From Aliiroseovarius sp. M344 (lineage in GTDB: Bacteria; Pseudomonadota; Alphaproteobacteria; Rhodobacterales; Rhodobacteraceae), in assembly GCF_025140835.1 (NCBI RefSeq), contig NZ_CP081153.1:1364001-1428000 (forward strand): a stretch of 64,000 bases of DNA. The letters are read 5' to 3'. This document shows, in pieces, positions 17,585-25,663 of this stretch. Position 1 is the first letter of the stretch, and every line of letters starts with the position of its first letter. The position numbers and the translations under genes are program-made. Below the pieces are notes generated by a model. That model had not been told where the DNA came from. It searched no databases and saw only the letters and a program-made list of their open reading frames with translations.

Positions 17585-17935
17585 ATGACAATGATCACGC
17601 CCTTGGGGAAGGACGCGGCTTCGGAAGAATACCTGAAGATCGCGGACGCGTTTTTTCTGCGCGTTTTGAAAGAGCTGGACCGACAGTTGAGCGCGGCGGA
17701 ACTGGCCGATTGCGAGACCACACCGGGATTGGCGAAAGCCGTGACCGAGGTGCGCCGTGCCATGCAAACTGTATTTGAGGAAAGGAAACGTCTTGAACAA
17801 AGTGATAGCAACGCCTTTGGCGGGGCCGGAGCAGGTGCACTCGACCTTGCTCAGGCCCGAGATGAAATCGGGCGCCGACTGGCTTGCCTGCGTGACGCAA
17901 GAGGAGCGGGAGACGTTTCTGAACAACCTGAGTGA
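17585..17935 (+). CDS. GTA gene 1, small terminase subunit-like
   Basis: A 116-residue helical protein in the position of GTA gene 1; in the Rhodobacter capsulatus GTA this gene product acts as the small terminase that recruits DNA to the motor. The sequence has an N-terminal helical region (EEYLKIADAFFLRVLKELDRQLSAAE), a charged central helix, and a Gly/Ala-rich linker before a basic tail. The ATG at 17585 has a GAGAGGC site ahead; a second ATG at 17591 is possible. The 3' part overlaps the terminase gene in another frame by up to 143 bases, an unusually long overlap. Confidence 0.75.
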   Translation: MTMITPLGKDAASEEYLKIADAFFLRVLKELDRQLSAAELADCETTPGLAKAVTEVRRAMQTVFEERKRLEQSDSNAFGGAGAGALDLAQARDEIGRRLACLRDARGAGDVSEQPE

Positions 17936-19211
17936 TGGCGCGCTGATAGCCTTGCCATTCCTGTTTGAGTTCTGGGCGCTGGATCACCAGCTGCCACCCG
18001 ATGGGGATTGGCGCACTTGGGTCATCATGGGAGGGCGTGGCGCGGGGAAAACCCGCGCCGGGTCCGAATGGGTGCGCGCCGAGGTTGAAGGGGCAGGTCC
18101 CCTTGACCCCGGTCGATCAAAGCGGGTCGCTTTGGTGGGTGAAACGATCGATCAGGTGCGCGAGGTGATGATTTTTGGCGAAAGCGGAATTCTGGCCTGT
18201 TCGCCGCCCGATCGTCGTCCTGAGTGGCAGTCAGGGCGGCGACGCCTTGTCTGGCCCAATGGCGCCGTGGCGCAGGTGTTTTCGGCTTATGAACCAGAAA
18301 GCCTGCGTGGCCCGCAATTCGATGCGGCTTGGGTGGACGAGTTAGCGAAATGGAAAAAGGCCGAAGAAACCTGGGATATGCTTCAGTTTGGCCTGCGCCT
18401 TGGCAACCATCCCCGGCAATGCGTCACCACCACGCCGCGCAATGTCGGGGTTCTGAAAGCGATCCTGAAAAACCCCTCGACCGTCACGACGCAAGCCCCG
18501 ACAGAGGCCAACCGCGCCTATCTTGCGAAAAGTTTCCTTGAAGAAGTGCGTTCGCGCTATGCCGACACGCGTCTGGGGCGGCAGGAGTTGGACGGTGTGC
18601 TGTTGGAGGACACCGAGGGTGCGCTTTGGACCATGGCTGGTTTGGACAATGCGCGCGCCACCGGCGATTTGCCGGTCTTTGATCGCGTGGTGGTCGCGGT
18701 GGATCCGCCTGTCACGGGTCACAAGGGCTCGGACGAATGTGGGATTATTGTCGCTGGCGTGATGGCGCAGGGCACGCCCGGCGATTGGCGTGCAGTGGTG
18801 CTGGAGGATGCCAGCGTCTCGGCCGCCAGCCCCTCGGAATGGGCGACGGCCGCGTTAGACGCCATGCGCCGCCACGATGCGGACCGATTGGTGGCTGAGG
18901 TCAACCAAGGCGGCGATCTGGTGGAATCGGTGATCCGCCAGATTGATCCAACAGTTCCCTTTCGCGCCGTACGCGCGACGCGGGGCAAATCGGCGCGGGC
19001 CGAACCCGTTGCCGCGCTTTATGAGCAGGGACGTGTCACTCATGCGGGTGGCATGCCAACGCTGGAAGATCAGATGTGTCGCATGACCATTCATGGTTTT
19101 GAGGGAAAGGGCAGCCCGGATCGCGTTGATGCGTTGGTTTGGGCCTTGCATGAGTTGATCATCGCGCCCGCTGCGACGTGGCGCAGACCGCAGGTGCGTA
19201 CGCTTGGTTAA
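17793..19211 (+). CDS. GTA gene 2, terminase large subunit (TerL)
   Basis: The DNA-packaging motor that pumps host DNA into GTA heads. With the start used here the protein has 472 residues. The Walker A motif GGRGAGKT is at 80-87, Walker B with VDE at 181-183, the TTTPRN coupling motif at about 213-218, and the RNase H-like nuclease begins at VVVAVDPPVTG and continues to the final DALVWALHEL segment with its Asp. The TTG at 17793 is chosen because AGGAAAGGA stands just ahead; an ATG at 17862 (449 residues) is the main alternative. It overlaps gene 1. The nuclease is expected to cut DNA by headful packaging without a specific site. Confidence 0.93.
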   Translation: MNKVIATPLAGPEQVHSTLLRPEMKSGADWLACVTQEERETFLNNLSDGALIALPFLFEFWALDHQLPPDGDWRTWVIMGGRGAGKTRAGSEWVRAEVEGAGPLDPGRSKRVALVGETIDQVREVMIFGESGILACSPPDRRPEWQSGRRRLVWPNGAVAQVFSAYEPESLRGPQFDAAWVDELAKWKKAEETWDMLQFGLRLGNHPRQCVTTTPRNVGVLKAILKNPSTVTTQAPTEANRAYLAKSFLEEVRSRYADTRLGRQELDGVLLEDTEGALWTMAGLDNARATGDLPVFDRVVVAVDPPVTGHKGSDECGIIVAGVMAQGTPGDWRAVVLEDASVSAASPSEWATAALDAMRRHDADRLVAEVNQGGDLVESVIRQIDPTVPFRAVRATRGKSARAEPVAALYEQGRVTHAGGMPTLEDQMCRMTIHGFEGKGSPDRVDALVWALHELIIAPAATWRRPQVRTLG

Positions 19212-19289
19212 AGAGTTTTTTAACCTCGAATGGCAGAGTGCAAAACATCGAAAGGCGGGGTCCTGAGCCTTCTTCGTTCACGGACCCCG
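19206..19289 (+). promoter_or_regulatory. hairpins in the terminase/portal spacer
   Basis: Two perfect inverted repeats lie in the 198-base spacer 19212-19409: GGTTAAA/TTTAACC (19206-19225), which includes the terL stop codon, and CGGGGTCC/GGACCCCG (19256-19289). No convincing gene is present in this spacer. They could protect or shorten the terminase part of a polycistronic mRNA. Confidence 0.5.
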
Positions 19290-19409
19290 ACCTGACCATC
19301 ACTGAGACGAAAGTTTCAACGACCGGCGCTGTGACACGCAGTTTGCCGGGCGGGAAAGATTTGCCGGGGATCATACCCCAACAAGACAGAACGCGAGGAG
19401 CACCAGCCC

Positions 19410-20603
19410 ATGGTATTCGACTTTCTCAAGAGGAGCGACGCTGCGCAAATGGCGACGCAGCCGACCGAGACCAAAGCGTCTGCAACAGGTCCGGTTATTG
19501 CCTATGGTGGTGCCGGTCGCGTGGCGTGGAGCCCGCGTGACGTGGTCAGCCTGACCAAGACGGGATTTGCCGCCAACCCGGTCGGGTTTCGGTCAGTGAA
19601 GCTGATCGCCGAGGCCGCCGCCGCACTTCCTTTGGTGCTGCAGGATGATGCACAGCGGTTTGACACACATCCGCTTCTTGAGCTGCTGGCGCGCCCCAAC
19701 GCGGCGCAAGGCCGGGCCGAACTGTTCGAAGCCTTCTTCGGCCAGCTTCTATTGACCGGGAACGGGTATCTTGAAGCGGTGTCCACGGAAGATGGCTCTG
19801 TGACAGAACTGCATGTGCTGCGCTCGGATCGGATGAATCTTGTGCCGGGGGCGGATGGCTGGCCGGTGGCCTATGACTACACGGTCGGCGCGCGCAAGCA
19901 TCGTTTTCATGTGGGTGAGGGCACGTCCCCAATCTGCCATGTTAAAGCGTTTCACCCGCAAGACGATCACTATGGGCTGTCCCCTTTACAGGCCGCCGCA
20001 ACGGCGATTGACGTGCACAATGCGGCAAGCCGCTGGTCGAAAGCGCTGCTGGACAACGCGGCGCGACCGTCAGGGGCGATTGTTTATAAGGGCGCAGACG
20101 GGCAGGCGCAGCTGAGCGCGGACCAGTATGACCGCCTGTTGTCCGAGATGGAAAGCCATCACGTGGGCGCGCGCAACGCTGGTCGCCCCATGTTGTTGGA
20201 AGGCGGATTGGACTGGAAGCCAATGGGGTTCAGCCCCTCGGACATGGAGTTCCAGAAAACCAAAGAGGCCGCCGCACGCGAAATTGCACAGGCGTTCGGG
20301 GTGCCACCGATGCTGATCGGCATTCCAGGCGATGCGACCTATGCGAACTATCAGGAAGCCAGCCGGGCGTTCTATCGCCTGACCGTGGTGCCGCTGGTGT
20401 CGCGCGTGGCGGCCAGTGTTGGCCATTGGTTGGCAGGGTTTACGGGCGAAGATGTGATCTTGAAGCCTGACCTTGATCAGGTGCCGGCGCTGTCTGCCGA
20501 ACGCGACCAGCAATGGCGCCGTGTGGCCGAGGCGAGTTTCCTGTCCGACGCTGAAAAACGCAACCTTCTGGGTCTGCCGCCGCTGGCCTCTGACGATGTT
20601 TAA
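19410..20603 (+). CDS. GTA gene 3, portal protein
   Basis: A 397-residue HK97-type portal that forms the ring through which DNA enters the GTA head. Characteristic stretches are KLIAEAAAALPL, the LFEAFFGQLLLTGNGYLE segment and FQKTKEAAAREIAQAFGVPPMLIG, which is the most conserved portal sequence. A GCGAGGAGCA site precedes the ATG at 19410. Gene 4 follows after 16 bases, leaving no space for the small gene 3.5 described between portal and protease in R. capsulatus. Confidence 0.93.
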   Translation: MVFDFLKRSDAAQMATQPTETKASATGPVIAYGGAGRVAWSPRDVVSLTKTGFAANPVGFRSVKLIAEAAAALPLVLQDDAQRFDTHPLLELLARPNAAQGRAELFEAFFGQLLLTGNGYLEAVSTEDGSVTELHVLRSDRMNLVPGADGWPVAYDYTVGARKHRFHVGEGTSPICHVKAFHPQDDHYGLSPLQAAATAIDVHNAASRWSKALLDNAARPSGAIVYKGADGQAQLSADQYDRLLSEMESHHVGARNAGRPMLLEGGLDWKPMGFSPSDMEFQKTKEAAAREIAQAFGVPPMLIGIPGDATYANYQEASRAFYRLTVVPLVSRVAASVGHWLAGFTGEDVILKPDLDQVPALSAERDQQWRRVAEASFLSDAEKRNLLGLPPLASDDV

Positions 20604-20619
20604 CAATCGAGGAAAAGCC

Positions 20620-21192
20620 ATGAGTGATTTTCAGCCTGATCTTGGGCTTGAGCATAAATTCGTAAAGCTGGGCGAGACGTCCAATGTGGACGAGGGCATC
20701 CTGATCGAGGGCTATGCCAGCTTCTTTGACCAGTGTGACACGGGTGGCGACATCGTGGCACCGGGGGCCTATGGCAAATCCCTGCGCGCGCTGAAGAAGG
20801 CAGATCGCGGTGTGAAGATGCTGTGGCAACATGATCCGGCGCAGCCCATTGGTGTCTGGGATGAGGTCCGTGAAGACGCCCGTGGTCTTTATGTCAAAGG
20901 ACGCATTCTGACGGATGTCGCCAAGGGACGCGAGGCCGCAGCCTTGATCGAGGCGGGCGCAATTGACGGGCTGTCGATCGGCTATCGCACCAAGCGCGCC
21001 ACCAAGAACGACAAGGGCCAACGGCTTTTGACCGAGTTGGAGCTTTGGGAGGTGTCGCTTGTCACTTTCCCGATGCTGCCAACGGCGCGGGTGGGGGCAA
21101 AGGGCGATACGTCCACCGTCCATGACACCGCTTTGCGTGAACTGGCCGCGTCATTGAACGACGCGCGCCGCATGCTGGCCCGTTCATCCTGA
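20620..21192 (+). CDS. GTA gene 4, prohead maturation protease
   Basis: A 190-residue HK97-family serine protease that trims the capsid protein during head assembly. The catalytic His is in MLWQHD (His71) and the Ser in IDGLSIGY (Ser119). The start at 20620 follows a GAGGAAAAG site. It lies 31 bases ahead of the capsid gene it processes. Confidence 0.93.
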   Translation: MSDFQPDLGLEHKFVKLGETSNVDEGILIEGYASFFDQCDTGGDIVAPGAYGKSLRALKKADRGVKMLWQHDPAQPIGVWDEVREDARGLYVKGRILTDVAKGREAAALIEAGAIDGLSIGYRTKRATKNDKGQRLLTELELWEVSLVTFPMLPTARVGAKGDTSTVHDTALRELAASLNDARRMLARSS

Positions 21193-21223
21193 GCCAGCGA
21201 TCTGACCCCCTGAAAAGGACCCA

Positions 21224-22456
21224 ATGATGAGCAAGAACGAGACGAAAGCTCAGGGCCAGTCGGCCGCGCCCACTGGCACGGTTTCTGGCCTGACTCCGGC
21301 TGCCGAGGTGAAGACCGCGCTGGCTGGTTTCATGAGCGACATTACCGAATTTCACGACACCATTTCGACCAAACTTCAACAACAGGAAGAGCGACTGACC
21401 ATGCTGGATCGCAAATCTCACATCACATCCCAGTCCACCGCGGCACGTCCGCATCTTGCCGCTGCTGCCGATCTGGAAGCACCGCATCAGAAAGCGTTCG
21501 AGGCCTATCTGCGGTCCGGCGACGATGATGCGCTGCGCGGTCTGGAGCTGGAAGGCAAAGCCATGTCGACAGCGGTTGCTGGCGACGGTGGCTATCTGGT
21601 CGATCCGCAGACCGCAGCGACCATTCAAAGCGTATTGAAATCAACCGCTTCGCTGCGTGCTGTTTCAAACGTGGTCAATGTGGATGCAACGTCTTATGAC
21701 GTGCTGGTCGACCATTCGGATGTTGGTTCGGGTTGGGCCACGGAAACCGGTTCGACCGCCGAAACTAGCACCCCGGCGATCGAACGCATTACCATTCCAT
21801 TGCACGAGCTGTCGGCACTTCCGAAAGCATCGCAACGCTTGCTGGATGACAGTGCGTTTGAAATCGAAACCTGGCTGGCAGCCCGCATTGCCGACAAGTT
21901 TGCCCGTGCCGAAGCGGCGTCGTTTATCTCTGGTGACGGGATTGACAAGCCGACGGGTATCCTGACCCACGCGACTGTGGACAATGACAGCTGGACCTGG
22001 GGCAATCTTGGATACATCGCAACCGGGACATCGGGCGATTTCGACGCTTCGAACCCGGCGGATGCAATCATTGATCTGGTCTATGCGCTGGACGCTGAAT
22101 ACCGGGCCGGCGCGAGCTTTGTCATGAACTCGAAAACCGCAGGCTCGGTGCGCAAGATGAAGGACATGGATGGCCGCTTCCTGTGGTCGGACGGTCTGGC
22201 GGCTGGTGAACCGGCACGCTTGTTGGGCTATCCAGTTTTGATTGCCGAAGACATGCCAGACATCGGCACCGACGCGACGGCGATTGCTTTTGGTGATTTC
22301 GGCTCTGGCTATACCATCGCCGAACGTCCCGACACGCGTATCCTGCGCGACCCGTTCTCGGCCAAGCCGCATGTGCTGTTCTATGCCACCAAGCGCGTTG
22401 GCGGCGATATCAGCGATTTCGCAGCGATCAAGCTTCTGAAGTTCTCGGTCGCCTAA
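21224..22456 (+). CDS. GTA gene 5, major capsid protein
   Basis: A 410-residue HK97-fold capsid protein. The N-terminal 120 residues are a charged, helical scaffolding region that the gene 4 protease should remove, leaving a mature subunit beginning near AMSTAVAGDGGYLVDPQ. The fold signatures GYLVDP, WATETGSTAETSTPAIERITIPLHELSALPKASQRLLDDS and the C-terminal RPDTRILRDPFSAKPHVLFYATKRVGGDI are clear. The tandem ATG at 21224/21227 leaves a one-residue uncertainty. It is followed by a structured spacer. Confidence 0.96.
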   Translation: MMSKNETKAQGQSAAPTGTVSGLTPAAEVKTALAGFMSDITEFHDTISTKLQQQEERLTMLDRKSHITSQSTAARPHLAAAADLEAPHQKAFEAYLRSGDDDALRGLELEGKAMSTAVAGDGGYLVDPQTAATIQSVLKSTASLRAVSNVVNVDATSYDVLVDHSDVGSGWATETGSTAETSTPAIERITIPLHELSALPKASQRLLDDSAFEIETWLAARIADKFARAEAASFISGDGIDKPTGILTHATVDNDSWTWGNLGYIATGTSGDFDASNPADAIIDLVYALDAEYRAGASFVMNSKTAGSVRKMKDMDGRFLWSDGLAAGEPARLLGYPVLIAEDMPDIGTDATAIAFGDFGSGYTIAERPDTRILRDPFSAKPHVLFYATKRVGGDISDFAAIKLLKFSVA

Positions 22457-22472
22457 GCCTCTGAACCCGAGA

Positions 22473-22580
22473 CCTGCACCGTGCTTTTGCACAGGTGCGG
22501 GACCGGGCGCGCGCCGGCCTCACCTCCCGTGTTGTCTAGCTGCTCCCCCTCCGTCCGAGCAATACGGATGGCGCGCGCCC
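22473..22580 (+). promoter_or_regulatory. structured spacer downstream of the GTA capsid gene
   Basis: The 170-base gap 22457-22626 holds no gene. It contains a hairpin at 22473-22501 (CCTGCACC/GGTGCGGG plus GTGC/GCAC around a TTTT loop, with one bulged A) and a second, wider inverted repeat, GGGCGCGCGCC at 22505-22515 with GGCGCGCGCCC at 22570-22580. No T-run follows. A 3' hairpin after the capsid gene would fit higher capsid than connector expression by mRNA stabilisation. Confidence 0.6.
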
Positions 22581-22626
22581 ACCTCATCCCCCATGACGCG
22601 AGGGGCCCGAATTTCGGAGATGTTCC

Positions 22627-23238
22627 ATGATGTTAGTCGAGCAGACCACTGTGCCGGGCACGGCCATACCGGTCGCCCAATTCAAGGACCACCTGCGGCT
22701 GGGCACTGGGTTTGCCGATGACGGTGTGCAGGATCCGGTGCTGGAGACCTATCTCAGGGCCGCCATGGCCGCGATTGAAGCCCGCACCGGCAAGATCCTG
22801 TTGTCCCGCAGTTTTACCTGGACGCTGACCGCGTGGCGCGATTTGGCCACACAGGCTTTACCCGTAGCGCCGGTCAGCCAGATCAGCAGCCTGTCCATCA
22901 CGGATCGATTGGGCGGGACCGAGTTGATTGCCGCCAGCCGCTATGTGCTGGAGCCTGACACGCACCGACCGCGGCTGGTTTCGACAGGTATTTGTTTGCC
23001 AGCGATCCCAGTCGGTGGGCGGGTGATCATCGGGTTCGAGGCTGGATTTGGTCCGGACTGGGCTGATATGCCAGCCGACCTTGCGCAGGCGGTGATGCTG
23101 CTTGCTGCGAGTTTCTATGAAAACCGGGCTGACGCTGGATCTGATCGAATGGGACAGGCCCAGCTGCCATCGGCAGTCGCGGCATTGATCCAGCGCTATC
23201 GCACGGTCCGCCTGTTTGGTGGTGGAGGTATCGTATGA
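22627..23238 (+). CDS. GTA gene 6, head-tail connector (adaptor) protein
   Basis: A 203-residue connector that forms the adaptor ring under the portal. The N-terminal half (VAQFKDHLRL...LETYLRAAMAAIEARTGKILLSRSF) has the helical pattern of HK97 gp6-type connectors, and the C-terminal half is beta-rich before the PADLAQAVMLLAASFYENR helix typical of this GTA family. It overlaps gene 7 by four bases (ATGA). The tandem ATG at 22627/22630 leaves the start uncertain by one codon. Confidence 0.87.
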   Translation: MMLVEQTTVPGTAIPVAQFKDHLRLGTGFADDGVQDPVLETYLRAAMAAIEARTGKILLSRSFTWTLTAWRDLATQALPVAPVSQISSLSITDRLGGTELIAASRYVLEPDTHRPRLVSTGICLPAIPVGGRVIIGFEAGFGPDWADMPADLAQAVMLLAASFYENRADAGSDRMGQAQLPSAVAALIQRYRTVRLFGGGGIV

Positions 23239-23573
23239 AACTTCCAAACCTAAACCGCAAACTGATCCTTGAAGAGCCAGTACGCTCGCCAGACGGGGCC
23301 GGTGGGTTTTCCCAAACCTGGCAGGCGTTGGGACAGGTCTGGGCTGAAATCAAGCCGGGCACGGGTCGCGAACGTGCGGCAGGGTTCGCGACGGTTTCAA
23401 CCATCTCTTTCCGTATCACCGTACGTGCGGCGCCTGAAGCAGCGCCATCGCGCCCCCAACCCGATCACCGGTTTCGCGCGGGCAGCCGCATTTTTCGCAT
23501 CCTTGCGGTCACGGAAGCCGATGCGGGTGCGCAATACCTGACCTGTTTTGCCCAAGAAGAGGTGTCGGCATGA
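23235..23573 (+). CDS. GTA gene 7, head closure protein
   Basis: A 112-residue small beta-barrel protein of the phage head-tail joining (stopper) family. The pattern LNRKLILEEPVRSPDGAGGFSQTWQALGQVWAEIKPGTGRER is characteristic, with the later FRAGSRIFRILAVTEAD strand. It overlaps genes 6 and 8 by four bases on either side, so the connector genes are translationally coupled. Confidence 0.88.
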   Translation: MKLPNLNRKLILEEPVRSPDGAGGFSQTWQALGQVWAEIKPGTGRERAAGFATVSTISFRITVRAAPEAAPSRPQPDHRFRAGSRIFRILAVTEADAGAQYLTCFAQEEVSA

Positions 23574-23980
23574 GTTACGGCGTATCTGCCGCCCTTCAAC
23601 AGGCGGTTTACCAACACCTCACGGCGGACACGGCGTTGTCGACCCTGGTGACTGGTGCGATTTACGATGCGGTGCCTGCGGGGATCATCACGGGCACATA
23701 TGTGAGCCTTGGCCCCGAGGATGTGCGCGAAAGGTCAGACATGACCGGCCACGGTGCGGTACATGAAATCACCGTCAGCGTGGTCACGGATGCCGCTGGT
23801 TTCCAGGCCGCAAAGGGCGTGGCCGCAGCCGTCAGCGATGCGCTGGTCGATGCCGCGCTTGTTCTGGCCCGCGGCACGCTTGTTTACATGAATTTCCACC
23901 GCGCGCGGGCGCGGCGGGTCGAGGACGCCGATGTGCGCCGGATCGACCTGTTTTTCCGCGCGCGCGTTCAAGACGACTAA
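23570..23980 (+). CDS. GTA gene 8, tail terminator protein (DUF3168)
   Basis: A 136-residue DUF3168 protein, the family that caps the tail tube and joins it to the head. The N-terminal helix ALQQAVYQHLTADTALSTLVTG, GTYVSLGPEDVRE and HEITVSVVTDAAG match the family. It overlaps gene 7 by four bases and is separated from gene 9 by 22 bases. Confidence 0.88.
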   Translation: MSYGVSAALQQAVYQHLTADTALSTLVTGAIYDAVPAGIITGTYVSLGPEDVRERSDMTGHGAVHEITVSVVTDAAGFQAAKGVAAAVSDALVDAALVLARGTLVYMNFHRARARRVEDADVRRIDLFFRARVQDD

Positions 23981-24002
23981 CCCTTAATTACGGAGTGATC
24001 CC

Positions 24003-24416
24003 ATGGCTGCGCAAAACGGCAAGGACCTTTTGATCAAGCTCGACATGACCGACACCGGTGTGTTCGAAACCATTGCGGGCCTTCGGGCCACGCGCCTGAG
24101 CTTCAACGCGGAAAGTGTTGACGTCACCAGTCTGGAAAGTACTGGAGGTTGGCGCGAACTTCTGGGTGGCGCGGGTGTGAAATCCGCTGCGATTTCAGGG
24201 TCGGGCGTGTTCAAGGACGCGACGACTGATGAACGCGCTCGTCAGATTTTCTTCGACAATGAAGTGCCGAATTTTCAGGTGATCGTGCCAGGTTTCGGCG
24301 TGGTTGAAGGACCGTTCATGATCACGTCGATCGAATATGCCGGGTCGCATAACGGCGAAGCGACATATGAGCTGTCGATGGCATCGGCAGGCGTGCTCAG
24401 CTTCACGGCGCTTTGA
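24003..24416 (+). CDS. GTA gene 9, major tail protein
   Basis: A 137-residue tail-tube protein. MAAQNGKDLLIKLDMTDTGVFETIAGLRATRLSFNAESVDVTS and the STGGWRELLGGAGVKSAAISGSGVF segments are those of the GTA/TP901-type tail tube. Rings of this protein stack around the tape measure; because the tape measure is short here the tail should be short. It precedes the tail chaperone genes. Confidence 0.93.
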   Translation: MAAQNGKDLLIKLDMTDTGVFETIAGLRATRLSFNAESVDVTSLESTGGWRELLGGAGVKSAAISGSGVFKDATTDERARQIFFDNEVPNFQVIVPGFGVVEGPFMITSIEYAGSHNGEATYELSMASAGVLSFTAL

Positions 24417-24418
24417 TC

Positions 24419-24751
24419 ATGGCGAACCCATGGACAGGCGAGGTGGCCTTGGTGATTGATGGCACGCCGCGCGTCATGAAGTTGACGCTTGGAGCGCTGG
24501 CCGAGTTGGAAAACCAACTTGGCGAGGACACGATCATCGGGCTGGTCGAACGGTTTGAGAGCGGCGCGTTTTCAAGCCGGGATGTCCTGGCTTTGATCGT
24601 CGCAGGGCTGCGCGGCGGCGGGTGGCAAGGCGGCGCGCAGGATCTTCTGGCCGCCGAGATTGAGGGCGGTCCGGTCCGGGCAGCCCAAGCCGCCGGCCAA
24701 CTGCTGAGCCGCGCCTTCGCCCAACCCGTCAGTGCCGAGGTGAACGGGTGA
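24419..24751 (+). CDS. GTA gene 10, tail assembly chaperone-like protein
   Basis: A 110-residue member of the GTA gp10 family, with the N-terminal GEVALVIDGTPRVMKLTLGALAELENQLGED signature. In phages, proteins at this position, often made together by frameshifting, load the tape measure. The ATG at 24419 begins two bases after the stop of gene 9; a TTG at 24413 is less likely. It overlaps the next gene by four bases. Confidence 0.85.
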   Translation: MANPWTGEVALVIDGTPRVMKLTLGALAELENQLGEDTIIGLVERFESGAFSSRDVLALIVAGLRGGGWQGGAQDLLAAEIEGGPVRAAQAAGQLLSRAFAQPVSAEVNG

Positions 24752-24966
24752 GCAACCGTTCCGGTTTTGATTGGCCCGGCCTCATGCGCCTTGGGCTTGG
24801 TCGGTTGGGACTGCGCCCGGAGCAGTTCTGGGCGCTGACGCCGATCGAACTGATCGTATTGGCGGGTCTTGATGACCAACCCGCACCGTGTTTGCGGGCA
24901 CGACTGGAAGAACTGGCCCAAGCGTTCCCGGACGCAGACACGGGCCCCTGTGTAGGAGAGATATGA
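24748..24966 (+). CDS. GTA gene 10.1, small tail assembly chaperone
   Basis: A 72-residue protein with a GTG start in a four-base overlap with gene 10. FDWPGLMRLGLGRLGLRPEQFWALTPIELIVL is the conserved core of the small GTA chaperone found between genes 10 and 11. Its last codons overlap the start of the tape measure gene. The pair with gene 10 replaces the frameshifted chaperone pair of classical siphophages: here there are two separate genes. Confidence 0.85.
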   Translation: MSNRSGFDWPGLMRLGLGRLGLRPEQFWALTPIELIVLAGLDDQPAPCLRARLEELAQAFPDADTGPCVGEI

Positions 24967-25628
24967 TGGCTGGGTTGGACAGTATTGACAGCTTTGATGA
25001 GCAGATCGACGCGTTGGAAACCGCGCTTGGTGGCGCACAGGCAATGACAGCCGGGTTTGTGTTTGAGCTGAAGGGGATGCATTCCACGGTTTCCGATCTG
25101 AGTGCCGATGTGAACACTTTGTCATCGGGCATTTCGTCCGGATTGCGCAAGGCATTTGACGGGTTGGTATTTGACGGCATGAAATTGTCGGATGCGCTCA
25201 AGGGAGTGGCACAGTCGATGTCGCAGGCAGCTTACAACGCGGCGATCAAACCGGTTACGGGCCATTTCGGTAACATCTTGGGACAGGCAGTGGGCGCCGT
25301 CACCAATGCGTTTTTACCTTTCGAGAATGGCGGGGCCTTCGCGCAAGGACGCGTGGTGCCCTTTGCAAAAGGCGGCGTGGTGTCCAGTGCGACAACCTTC
25401 CCGATGCGCGGTGCCACCGGGCTGATGGGAGAGGCCGGGCCGGAAGCGATCATGCCGCTTGCGCGGGGCGCGGACGGGCGACTTGGCGTTCAGGCAGGGG
25501 GCGGTGGCCGACCGGTCAATGTCACGATGAACATCTCTACCCCCGATGTTGAGGGGTTCAGGCGGTCGCAAAGCCAGATCGCGGCCCAGATGTCGCGCGC
25601 GCTGTCGCGCGGTCAGCGCCACCGCTAG
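24963..25628 (+). CDS. GTA gene 11, tail tape measure protein
   Basis: A 221-residue tape measure. The N-terminal half (MAGLDSIDSFDEQIDALETALGGAQAMTAGFVFELKGM) is helical, a central stretch of about 40 residues is hydrophobic and Gly/Ala-rich, and the C-terminal FENGGAFAQGRVVPFAKGGVVSSATTFPM...GEAGPEAIMPL motif is the conserved tape-measure end shared by many phages. Its length is much shorter than in ordinary siphophages and predicts a short tail. The start is one of two tandem ATGs. Confidence 0.9.
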   Translation: MMAGLDSIDSFDEQIDALETALGGAQAMTAGFVFELKGMHSTVSDLSADVNTLSSGISSGLRKAFDGLVFDGMKLSDALKGVAQSMSQAAYNAAIKPVTGHFGNILGQAVGAVTNAFLPFENGGAFAQGRVVPFAKGGVVSSATTFPMRGATGLMGEAGPEAIMPLARGADGRLGVQAGGGGRPVNVTMNISTPDVEGFRRSQSQIAAQMSRALSRGQRHR

Positions 25629-25663
25629 ATCACGATTTCCACGCACCAAGGAGGGGTTCGCCC

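Noticed and set aside
19208..19223. CtrA-like TTAA-N-TTAA motif near the terL stop
   Set aside because: The spacing is eight bases rather than seven, and the sequence is already explained as a perfect hairpin; GTA control by CtrA is known to be indirect.
19178..19540. Open frame bridging the terL end and the portal start
   Set aside because: It runs out of frame through the first 130 bases of the portal gene, has no ribosome-binding site and no recognisable sequence; the spacer hairpins explain part of it better.
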